Position numbers and translations under genes: made by a program
Part shown: positions 55,111 through 64,000 of the stretch, piece by piece
Layout of the letters: each line of letters opens with the position of its first letter
Numbering within the stretch: the first letter of the stretch is position 1
DNA from: Strigamia acuminata
Lineage: Eukaryota; Arthropoda; Chilopoda; Geophilomorpha; Linotaeniidae
Assembly: GCA_949358305.1 (NCBI GenBank)
Contig: OX442319.1
Coordinates: 7,316,001 to 7,380,000 of the forward strand
DNA length: 64,000 nucleotides
Direction: 5' to 3'
The notes under the pieces: model-generated
Told to the model about the DNA's origin: nothing
Databases searched by the model: none
The model's input: the letters and a program-made list of their open reading frames with translations, nothing else

Positions 55111-56684
55111 TGTAGCAAACAACCTTGGATCTCACAGGAAAAAACTGGCGAATTGGTCACCAAACTCTGGAAACCGCCCGAGACTGTATAGTGGTTGAAG
55201 AGACAAGTTGAAATCCTCTCTCTGAGCATAAGCCTAACTTGAAGAAGGGTTAGGCCTGACTGCATGAAACTAGGCCTGACTGCATTTAGATGAAGTGATT
55301 GGCAAAACCTCTTTAGCTGCAGGGTAGAAATTCCGTGCTCCCAGGGAGGAGGAGAGCAGGCAAAGCTCTCTACTCACAAGTCATCATGAATGTTGAAGTA
55401 AAAGAAACACAGGAATAAATTATCCAAAGAAGGAGGAGAAATAACAACTGGTTTTTAATACTTAACAACTGATAACAACTGTTGCTTCTTTAGCAACCTA
55501 CTCTTAACAACTGGTCACCTGATTACAATAAATGTCAGTGACCAAACAATACAGATTTGAATAATAACAATAGTGCCGACAAGGTTTCCGTATATCTACA
55601 ACAGATGTCAAACTTAACATAAATAAAGACAAAACTTAACCTAACACCTTGATAACAGTATGACCTGTGCAAACAGCACTTCACTTAAACTTAACAAATA
55701 ATTCAAAGGCTAAAACTAACATTAGTTACACTCAAAACACAATGCTGAGCCCAAACCCAATCACCACCAAAAGAGGGCGCAACGTGTCACAGTTTTAACC
55801 CCTTAACAACCATGCAATAACAAAAGTAAAAGCTTAGATTAACATCAACTAATATTGGTAAATATACAAACAATAACTAGTAAATATTCCCTATGTCCAG
55901 GTTCCATTAAAACCCCAAAAGAAACAATGACAGGGCACCAGTGCAGCACCAAATCTAAGATGGCGACCATGCAACTGCTAAAATGACGTGAATGGAGCCA
56001 GACAAGGTCGCGAGCGACTCACAGGCCTTCTCAACGATGGATCTGCGTCCTAGAACGGTCAGTACAACTTTCCCAGTGCTTGGACATTGAAACCCGACCG
56101 ATTCAACTCATTTGCAGGACCCATACGACCACGAGAGGCGTCGCAAGGCGTGCGCTCACGCCCGACGCTCGCAAACGCTCACAAACGATGTCCAACGTCC
56201 ATCCAGCGACCCAAGACACCTGTGGACTACCTTAAACACCAATACAAGTTAGTATAAATTAAATTACCAGTAAAACAAGCACCAAAAACTGCAATTGTGC
56301 TTATTTCAAGTTCTCCTGTTTCCCAGCTCACTTATGCTATGGCGGCCATCTTGCCGATGCACGCCTATCTCTCTCACAAGTGAACTGGAAACAGGAGAAA
56401 ACTTATAAATACTAGAAATAACACAAACAAGTGAAAAAGACACATAAAACAATGCCAAAAGACTAAAAACACAACTTCCAAACATTCCAGGTGTGGCAAG
56501 CGAAGTGACAACCCCCTTGAACTTCCAGGATCGTGACAACAAGGCAGCAAACCAACTGGACATGTCAGATAAGAGTTGCAAATCTATTCAAACTTGACAA
56601 CAAAATTAAAAAGCCTTTTCTCTCTTTCAGAAGATAAACAACGTGAAATCTCCAGATCTTTTTGTTGCGTTCTTGCTCGCAACA
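55111..56684 (-). repeat. 3' LTR of element F (1574 bp)
   Basis: Plus-strand ends TGTAGC and GCAACA. GTATAGTGGTT (55186-55196) matches the tRNA-His D arm. The stem-loop arms are at 56311-56333 and 56378-56399 with a YY1-like site between them. Confidence 0.95.
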
Positions 56685-56736
56685 TCGCTGCCAGCCGAAA
56701 AAGAAGCGGACAGCCGGCCTAAGCGACTCGACCACG

Positions 56737-59700
56737 CTAGTCCAGCTCCAAAGCCCTTACGTGTTTGACCGAGCGTCGATATTCCTTTCCATTGGCTGTA
56801 ACCACTCTCACGACGCGCACAAAACCATCTTCGCCTGGTAGGACTTCGATGACCCGTGCCAGCGGCCAGAAGTACGGATTGCAGCCGACTTTTTCCAGCA
56901 ATACTATCTGGTCGACTTCCGGATTCTTGAAACGGGAGTCACCCTTGACTTCATGAAAATTTCTTAGCTGTTTCAGGTAACTCTCGCGCCAAATCCGCCA
57001 GAACTCCCAAACGAAAAGTCGTCTTTTTCTATCCAATCTCCGTAGGTCTTTCTTCTGTATCGCGTGCAGTGGACGGTTGATAACCCACTTGGGCATTCCT
57101 CCAGTGAGAAAGTTCTCAGGGCTGAGAATTCTCCCGCCGTCAACCTCCTCATGCACGTAAGACAAGGGCCTTGAGTTAAGCACGGAGCTTATCTCGACGG
57201 CTAGCGTCTGAAGCGTCTCCAAGTCTACAGTCCTACGCAGCAGCATCTTACGTAGTTTATCTTTCACCGAACGCACAAGTCTCTCCCAGGCTCCTCCAGC
57301 CCAAGGTGACAATGGTGGGATGAACGACCAAACCACTCTCTTCTCCGAAAGGAACGTCCGGATCCCATCCTTGGTCAGCAATTTACCCCACGACTGTATC
57401 TCCTGGCTTCCTCGCTCGAAAGTTTTGGAGTTGTCGGAGAACACTTTCGCCGGGTACCCAAATCTGGCGCCGAAACGACGGAAGGCCAGAAGGAACTTTT
57501 CCACCGAAAGGTTCTCAGAGACTTCCAAATGGATCGCTCGTGTTACTAGGCAGGTAAACAACAGAATATAGACTTTTCTTCCTTTCTCCTTATGCTTGAC
57601 TGTGAGAGGGCCGAGGTGGTCAATTCCTGTATGCTGGAACGGGGCTGCCGGCGTGACGCGCTCCATAGGAGGGTCACCAGTGGCTGGGTTATTGCGTTCC
57701 AACCGCTCTCGTTTGCAGACCAAGCAACTCCGGATCACAGCCTTGACCGTTCGGCGTCCTCTTACAATCCAATACTTGTCTCTCAACCGGTAAAACGTCT
57801 CACTCAGCTCACCATGCAGGAGCTGTAAGTGGACCTTCTTGATGATTAGTCTTGTTACCCAACTATCCGGGTGTAAAATGATGGGAAATGCCTCGTCGAA
57901 GGGAAGCGCTGACTTCCCTAGACGGCTCCTTAGTCTTAGTAAATCTCTCTCATCCAGAAAAACGTCGAAATTTTTCAGGATAGAGCCCTTTGCCACTTTC
58001 TCTTTCAACATTGCGGCTTGTCTTTCGTCTGGAAAACTCAAGACCTGGGCCAAGCGGATGACTCTTTCTTCGGCAACTTCTATCTCGAGAACCTCGAGGT
58101 CCCTCCCGCGGGCGAAAAAAGGAAGCCAGCGCCGCATGAGCGCGAAAACTCGCACGAGGCGATTAAAACTACTAAATCGCTTGAAAACCTCGCACATATG
58201 CGCTTCTCCATCTGACGCAACCAAAGCTACCTTTTCCTTTTTTGCCTCTTCCATTGGGAGGTCAACGTCCTCAGGTTCGTCCGCGAGGTCTTCCAACTGA
58301 CCGGGCCCGTCCCACCAGAGACGGTTGGCCAAAAGGTTCTTTGCCTCGCATGGGCGTGTCAATACGTCCGCTGGATTCCTGTCCGTCGGGACGTATGCCC
58401 ACTGACTCGGACTTGACTTTTCAAGAACTTCTGCCACTCTGTTGGAGACATATGGCTTCCACCTGTTCTTATCAGACTTCAACCACCCGAGCGCAACCAT
58501 TGAGTCCGAGTAATACCTTATCTTCCCAACTGGATAACCTGGTAGGAAATCCTCTAGGATGTACTCCACCATCCGGACTCCAACAACAGTTGCGGTCAAT
58601 TCTAGGCGTGGCAAAGTCAACTTGGTGGTGGGGGCAATTCTGCTTTTGCTCAAGAGCAGTTGGGTCGCGCCTGACGCAGCTCGAACGTAGATTGCGCACC
58701 CGTACGCCTGTGGACTTGCGTCGCAAAAGACGTCAATGTCCATTTCTTGGCCCGAGTACGTCCCCATCCAACGCTTCACCCGGGCTTCGGTGAGGCGCTG
58801 AAGATCGGCGTACCATTTGACCACTATCTCTCGGTTCTCTTCTGAGATTATGTCATCCCATTTGATGTCGCGACCCCACATACTCTGTAAAAGTAGCTTC
58901 ATCCGCAAAATGACTGGAGCTATCAACCCCAAGGGGTCGAAGACTGATGCCAATAATGACAGAATGCCCCTCCTTGACTGGGGAATCTCAACACCGGTTG
59001 GGATCCTGAACATTAGCGTATCATCTTGGACGCTCCAAAGGATGCCCAGCATCTTGACAACTCCTAGATCTTCAAACTTGTCTGCACGCATGTGGAAATC
59101 CTTGTCTTTGAGTGCGTCAAAGACATCTGCCTTTGATGATGCCCACTTGACGAGAGGCATCTTTCCCTCGTCAAGGATCCTGCGTAGATTGACACAGTGC
59201 GTAACTGTCTCTTGGGTTCCATCGGCCCCGGACGTCAAGTCGTCCATGTAGATGCCCTTATCGAGGGCGTCTGCCTCTTTGGGGAAAAGCACCAAATACA
59301 ATCGCCCTTGCGCGCGGATGACAGCGCACAACAAGAATGGCGAAGAATTCACCCCGAAAGGGACGACTATCATTCTTAAAACGACCAGGTGATCCCACAA
59401 ATTCTGCCAAGAATATCCTTTTTGGAAATATTCTTCTGAGACCCAAAGGAACCGCAAAAAATCGCAGTGGTCAGGATTAATCAGCACTTGCAGGAAAGCC
59501 TGCTTGATGTCTGCTATCGCCACTACACAAAAAAGGCGAAAACGGATCATAACTGGGACAATATCCGGATTTAAAGAAGGGCCAGGATACAGACAGTCGT
59601 TCAGCGAAGGTAGCCCCTTCTTCGCCGACGACGCGTTGAAAACGACACGGAACTTGGTCGTTTCCCGGTCCTCCTTGATCACTGGATGGTGCGGAATAAC

Positions 59701-62013
59701 ATAAACTCCAGTTTTCTTGTATCTCTCTGCAAGAGGTACTACTTCCGCGTGCTCTTCTTTGACGTAGTCCCACATGGCTTTGTTATAACGTTCCTTGTGG
59801 TCGCTGTTACTATCAATTCGCCTAAGCGTATGTGATAGTTGGTTCAGAGCCAACTCCCAGTTTGACTCCAAAGCCCCGATCTTATCGTTAAAGGGCAAGC
59901 AAACTTGGTAGCGACCATCATCCATTCGCTTGTGAGACTTCTCAAAGCGATCTCGAACAAAATCTGAATCGCGTTCGCCAGCGGTAATTCCAACAGCCTC
60001 CAAACTCCAAAGCTTTTCCAAGTCACGGTCAGTCTTAATCTCACAGGTGTTGCAGCAAGAAACGTCACGCGAGCTCTCGGAGAAGACATCTGTCGACCCA
60101 GCGGCTCCTGACAACACCCAACCAAAAATGGTATTGACCAAACCCAAGCGGTTATCAAGACGTTTTCGTCCGTCAAGGCAGATTTCCCACCAAACATCAA
60201 CTCCGAGCAAGATATCAACATTGCCTGCAGTCGAAGGTAAGTCTTCAGCCAATTCGAACCCCAAATCTTTAACCTTCTGAATGGTATCAGGGCTGGCTAT
60301 CCCATACACATGCGGTAGGCTTCTTGCACTTAAAGCCGTCACCTTGAGCTCTCTGGCTCCGTGTCTAGACTGAAGGAGTAGCTTGTAAACGTCGTAAGAC
60401 GTCGATCCAGCATTATCCTCTTCATTGAGGCGTTGGGCTGTGGCTTCGATTGACCCGCAACTCTTCAACCGTATCCGGTCGGCTACACTCTTTAAAATGT
60501 AGGACCGATGGCTGCCCGGATCTAACATGCCACGTATCGTGTGCGAACCTCCAGACTTTGTTTTTAACTCCGCTGTGAATATCATCAACTGAAGTGTTGA
60601 GGAGATCGCCAAGGAAACGTTCGCGCTCACGTCCTTGGGCTTCTCTATCCCACCTCCACTTCCTGTGTTCAATTTCCTGCAGATGGACGAATGATGTCGT
60701 CCGCCGCAAGTCCTGCAGCTGGTTTTAACCTGGCACCGCATTGCCCTGTGTCCTTCTTGCAGGCAATTGAAGCAAAGTCGGTTCTGTTGAATGATCGTGG
60801 TCTTCTCTGCCACGCTCATTTCCTTCCTACAGAAAGTGTTAGCATGACCTTCTTTGCAGAAAATGCAAATTGCGCTTCCCACGATCAGCTTTGGGCTAAA
60901 AGACTCTTTGGCTTTTTTGGACGTGGCGCAGGTGGACATCGTGCCCTTGCGTTGATCCTTATCCTTGTCGGAACTTCCAGACTTGTCTTTTTTAGTTGCA
61001 AGACCTCCTGCCCCCATGACATCTTCCATCTGCTCCAAGAGCTGAACTTCAGCCGCAAAAAAATTCAAGATTGTCACTAAATTTGAGGTCTTAGCCCCTT
61101 GCTGCTGGTAAAACCTCATCACCATGGCAGGTGGAAATTTCCTCAGCACGTCGGGTGCCAGAAGCAGACCAGCAGTCTGTACTGGAACGCTCAACTGCTC
61201 CAGCAAGCGGATAGCAGTGGACACCTTGGTCAACTGTGTACGGACAGCTTTGACCGGATGCAATTCCGTAACCTGTCTCATATCCCTTATGGACTTGACC
61301 AATGCCACTCTCTGGGCTTCATCGTCCCCGTAGGAACGTTCCAACTCTTCTCTTGCCAAATTGTAATTACCGTCCACTAAAGGGAATGCAGAGATCAGCA
61401 TGGCAGCTTCTCCCGTGCACAGCGACTGCAAGTATTGCAACTTCTCAATTTCTGATAAATCAGGGTTGCTGTGAACAGCAGAATCAAAGCTGCTTAGGAA
61501 GGGACGAAATGTCGTCACATCTCCATTGAATTTCCGCATTTCCAACTTAGGAAGCTTTGCATTATTATGCCTTCTTGTCGATTGCGACAAGGTCTGGTTC
61601 AAAATCGAACTCTGAGACGTACTGGTCGTCAACGCTGAAGCATTTGCTGGATTTGCTGACCAATGCGTCACGAACTTCTTTGACATTCGGGTTCTGTGCT
61701 TAAGAACCGAAATCGGTGTCTCTAACTCTTCGATTTCCCTTAGATTTGCCAAGTACTGATCTCTTGTCAGGTTGGGCTGCATCGTGTTCAGGTCGTTTAT
61801 CATTCTCATCATCTGTTCATCTGCAGCCATTTCTACAGCTTCCAGCTCGCCGGTATCTTTTAGTGTCAAGGACCTTCTCAAAAGCGCGTCCAAAGAGATC
61901 CCCAAAGTCGTGAACCTCCCAGACAACACGTCCATTTCTTCCGGCGGTTGTTGCTCAACCGTTGTTGGCGTTGTTCTCCCTGAACCTGACCTTGATCCAC
62001 CTCCTGTAGCCAT
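56737..62013 (-). CDS. BEL/Pao gag-pol polyprotein of F, intact (1758 aa)
   Basis: Nearly the same protein as E with scattered substitutions and one extra residue near 545. Gag begins MATGGGSRSGSG. Three zinc knuckles, protease LDPGSHRSYI, RT with YMDD, A17-like region, RNase H (CDASPQAYG, LPRLELTAT, DRNPAD), integrase (GIDHLGP, FSDNSKTF, WERLVRSVKDKL) and a DUF5641-like end are all present and uninterrupted. Differences from E are mostly conservative, which suggests selection on the protein during the family's spread. The frame is open despite the older LTRs. The ATG lies 8 nt after a CAG that ends a pyrimidine-rich run. Confidence 0.97.
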   Translation of the reverse strand: MATGGGSRSGSGRTTPTTVEQQPPEEMDVLSGRFTTLGISLDALLRRSLTLKDTGELEAVEMAADEQMMRMINDLNTMQPNLTRDQYLANLREIEELETPISVLKHRTRMSKKFVTHWSANPANASALTTSTSQSSILNQTLSQSTRRHNNAKLPKLEMRKFNGDVTTFRPFLSSFDSAVHSNPDLSEIEKLQYLQSLCTGEAAMLISAFPLVDGNYNLAREELERSYGDDEAQRVALVKSIRDMRQVTELHPVKAVRTQLTKVSTAIRLLEQLSVPVQTAGLLLAPDVLRKFPPAMVMRFYQQQGAKTSNLVTILNFFAAEVQLLEQMEDVMGAGGLATKKDKSGSSDKDKDQRKGTMSTCATSKKAKESFSPKLIVGSAICIFCKEGHANTFCRKEMSVAEKTTIIQQNRLCFNCLQEGHRAMRCQVKTSCRTCGGRHHSSICRKLNTGSGGGIEKPKDVSANVSLAISSTLQLMIFTAELKTKSGGSHTIRGMLDPGSHRSYILKSVADRIRLKSCGSIEATAQRLNEEDNAGSTSYDVYKLLLQSRHGARELKVTALSARSLPHVYGIASPDTIQKVKDLGFELAEDLPSTAGNVDILLGVDVWWEICLDGRKRLDNRLGLVNTIFGWVLSGAAGSTDVFSESSRDVSCCNTCEIKTDRDLEKLWSLEAVGITAGERDSDFVRDRFEKSHKRMDDGRYQVCLPFNDKIGALESNWELALNQLSHTLRRIDSNSDHKERYNKAMWDYVKEEHAEVVPLAERYKKTGVYVIPHHPVIKEDRETTKFRVVFNASSAKKGLPSLNDCLYPGPSLNPDIVPVMIRFRLFCVVAIADIKQAFLQVLINPDHCDFLRFLWVSEEYFQKGYSWQNLWDHLVVLRMIVVPFGVNSSPFLLCAVIRAQGRLYLVLFPKEADALDKGIYMDDLTSGADGTQETVTHCVNLRRILDEGKMPLVKWASSKADVFDALKDKDFHMRADKFEDLGVVKMLGILWSVQDDTLMFRIPTGVEIPQSRRGILSLLASVFDPLGLIAPVILRMKLLLQSMWGRDIKWDDIISEENREIVVKWYADLQRLTEARVKRWMGTYSGQEMDIDVFCDASPQAYGCAIYVRAASGATQLLLSKSRIAPTTKLTLPRLELTATVVGVRMVEYILEDFLPGYPVGKIRYYSDSMVALGWLKSDKNRWKPYVSNRVAEVLEKSSPSQWAYVPTDRNPADVLTRPCEAKNLLANRLWWDGPGQLEDLADEPEDVDLPMEEAKKEKVALVASDGEAHMCEVFKRFSSFNRLVRVFALMRRWLPFFARGRDLEVLEIEVAEERVIRLAQVLSFPDERQAAMLKEKVAKGSILKNFDVFLDERDLLRLRSRLGKSALPFDEAFPIILHPDSWVTRLIIKKVHLQLLHGELSETFYRLRDKYWIVRGRRTVKAVIRSCLVCKRERLERNNPATGDPPMERVTPAAPFQHTGIDHLGPLTVKHKEKGRKVYILLFTCLVTRAIHLEVSENLSVEKFLLAFRRFGARFGYPAKVFSDNSKTFERGSQEIQSWGKLLTKDGIRTFLSEKRVVWSFIPPLSPWAGGAWERLVRSVKDKLRKMLLRRTVDLETLQTLAVEISSVLNSRPLSYVHEEVDGGRILSPENFLTGGMPKWVINRPLHAIQKKDLRRLDRKRRLFVWEFWRIWRESYLKQLRNFHEVKGDSRFKNPEVDQIVLLEKVGCNPYFWPLARVIEVLPGEDGFVRVVRVVTANGKEYRRSVKHVRALELD

Positions 62014-62346
62014 GTCAAACCTGGAATGGCAGAAAGTGAAGACAATCAGTCAGTCAAAAACCAAAGACACACAACTCTAAACACAGGTGATATTTGGACA
62101 AACAATGACCAAATACACTAACTGCTCAACTAAACCGCTATTGATCTGAATGATATACAGACAGACTCACTGTAAGCTCTATGCTACTAAAGATCTGAGT
62201 GGCGCAACACCCAGTCTCTAATTCCTATAGTAGACTAATTCCTGTTAACTGCTAAACTCTCTAAACTCCTAAGGATTTGAGTGATGCAACACCCAAAAAC
62301 TCTAAGCTGTCAAGCAGACTCTTTTAACTACTAGGCTATCTAAATT

Positions 62347-62374
62347 CTCCCCTGCCTAAGCAGTTATAGTGGAG
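62347..62374 (-). other. Conserved leader hairpin of F
   Basis: Outer arms CTCC (62347-62350) and GGAG (62371-62374). Inner arms CTGC (62352-62355) and GCAG (62360-62363). Outer pair covaries with CTCT/AGAG of C and E. Confidence 0.7.
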
Positions 62375-62734
62375 AAAAACTTAAACTTTAACTTAAACAC
62401 GAAAATGCACACTTCCCCTCCCCCCAGAAGGGACACATCAAAAAAACCCAAAAAACAGCCCACCAAAATACACTTTATAAACTAAAACTGTTCTTCTTCT
62501 TTCAGGCTGTAGCGGTTCAACTTGCACATTGCGTTGTGTTTGACTTGGCAGACTCAGGACGTCAATGTCCGCTCTCACGTGACTCTCTGGCGTGCGCACT
62601 TGATGCCGGTCGCTCACGGAACCAGCCGTACAAACAAACCAACTGGCACGCACCAAACCACTTGAATCACTTGCTGAACGTCCGAATGACCTCTTTTTCA
62701 TGCGCGCTGTACACACGCGCATGAAATCCTGGAA

Positions 62735-62745
62735 TCACGGTACCA
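62735..62745 (-). other. Primer-binding site of F, tRNA-His type
   Basis: Plus strand TCACGGTACCA preceded by GAAATCCTGGAA. Same as E. Confidence 0.75.
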
Positions 62746-62758
62746 AAAAACAGCTCCC

Positions 62759-64000
62759 TGTAGCAAACAACCTTGGATCTCACAGGAAAAAACTGGCGAA
62801 TTGGTCACCAAACTCTGGAAACCGCCCGAGACTGTATAGTGGTTGAAGAGACAAGTTGAAATCCTCTCTCTGAGCATAAGCCTAACTTGAAGAAGGGTTA
62901 GGCCTGACTGCATGAAACTAGGCCTGACTGCATTTAGATGAAGTGATTGGCAAAACCTCTTTAGCTACTGGGTAGAAATTCCGTGCTCCCAGGGAGGAGG
63001 AGAGCAGGCAAAGCTCTCTACTCACAAGTCATCATGAATGTTGAAGTAAAAGAAACCCAGGAATAAATTATCCAAAGAAGGAGGAAAAATAACAACTGGT
63101 TTTAATACTTAACAACTGATAACAACTGTTGCTTCTTTAGCAACCTACTCTTAACAACTGGTCACCTGATTACAATAAATGTCAGTGACCAAACAATACA
63201 GATTTGAATAATAACAATAGTGCCGACAAGGTTTCCGTATATCTACAACAGATGTCAAACTTAACATAAATAAAGACAAAACTTAACCTAACACCTTGAT
63301 AACAGTATGACCTGTGCAAACAGCACTTCACTTAAACTTAACAAATAATTCAAAGGCTAAAACTAACATTAGTTACACTCAAAACACAATGCTGAGCCCA
63401 AACCCAATCACCACCAAAAGAGGGCGCAACGTGTCACAGTTTTAACCCCTTAACAACCATGCAATAACAAAAGTAAAAGCTTAGATTAACATCAACTAAT
63501 ATTGGTAAATATACAAACAATAACTAGTAAATATTCCCTATGTCCAGGTTCCATTAAAACCCCAAAAGAAACAATGACAGGGCACCAGTGCAGCACCAAA
63601 TCTAAGATGGCGACCATGCAACTGCTAAAATGACGTGAATGGAGCCAGACAAGGTCGCGAGCGACTCACAGGCCTTCTCAACGATGGATCTGCGTCCTAG
63701 AACGGTCAGTACAACTTTCCCAGTGCTTGGACATTGAAACCCGACCGATTCAACTCATTTGCAGGACCCATACGACCACGAGAGGCGTCGCAAGGCGTGC
63801 GCTCACGCCCGACGCTCGCAAACGCTCACAAACGATGTCCAACGTCCATCCAGCGACCCAAGACACCTGTGGACTACCTTAAACACCAATACAAGTTAGT
63901 ATAAATTAAATTACCAGTAAAACAAGCACTAAAACTGCAATTGTGCTTATTTCAGGTTCTCCTGCTTCCCAGTTCACTTGCGCTATGGCGGCCATCTTGC
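62759..64000 (-). repeat. 5' LTR of element F, partial
   Basis: First 1242 bp of the 1574-bp LTR. GTATAGTGGTT at 62834-62844, TAGGCCT at 62899 and 62919. The rest lies beyond the window. Confidence 0.93.

Larger units (their letters stand above)
62014..62758 (-). other. Element F leader
   Basis: Hairpin 62347-62374, anticodon-arm box TGCGTTGTG 62530-62538, primer site TCACGGTACCA (plus strand) 62735-62745, then 13 nt to the LTR. No gene. Confidence 0.75.
55111..64000 (-). mobile_element. Element F: BEL/Pao retrotransposon, right end outside window
   Basis: 3' LTR 55111-56684 and partial 5' LTR 62759-64000 surround an intact ORF. Same family as E. Unlike the other elements its LTRs differ at roughly ten or more places over 1.24 kb, so it is older. 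Confidence 0.95.

Noticed and set aside
56737-62013. Search for an envelope gene in E and F (errantivirus-like)
   Set aside because: The gag-pol stop lies about 50 bp from the 3' LTR and no membrane-protein frame is present.

Overview
The window is animal repetitive DNA with no ordinary host gene. It contains five complete or near-complete BEL/Pao LTR retrotransposons and a sixth cut by the window edge (called A to F here), one Ty1/copia element, an AT-rich satellite array and one small terminal-inverted-repeat element. BEL/Pao elements are confined to metazoans, and the intronless ORFs, satellite and copia fit an invertebrate. I cannot name the species.

Layout: element A (1-5780, minus strand, left end cut by the window); 9 bp of satellite; element B (5790-39392, minus), whose right-hand 5' LTR is split by two insertions, C (14811-30781, minus) and D (31165-39367, plus, non-coding); C is itself split inside gag by a copia element (20534-27847, plus). 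Then satellite (39393-44061) with a roughly 600-bp TIR element (about 43063-43667), element E (44062-53175, plus, apparently fully intact), more satellite (53176-55110), and element F (55111 to beyond 64000, minus). Four-base target duplications are visible for B (GTGG), C (AGGG), D (ACAA) and E (GCTT), and a five-base one for the copia (ACTTC). The order of insertion is therefore satellite, then B, then C and D, then copia in C. The paired LTRs of A, B, C, D, E and the copia look identical by eye, so this is a recent, rapid burst. Only F shows clear LTR divergence.

B, E and F carry a single gag-protease-RT-RNase H-integrase ORF of about 1750 codons. C had one too until the copia landed. A is the most unusual: its single ORF runs gag, protease, then a complete-looking type II (TK1-like) thymidine kinase where RT, RNase H and integrase should be. 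D has LTRs related to C but no coding interior and is probably mobilised in trans.

All six BEL elements share a leader logic that I have not seen described. The primer site matches the 3' end of tRNA-His, a second box 200-330 nt downstream matches its anticodon arm, and in five of six the U5 carries a third box matching its 5' end/D arm. B, C, E and F also share a covarying hairpin in the leader. The copia uses initiator tRNA-Met with a perfect 18-nt site, but that site is locked in a 13-bp stem with a tRNA-like copy at the end of U5, and its LTR is packed with short perfect hairpins.
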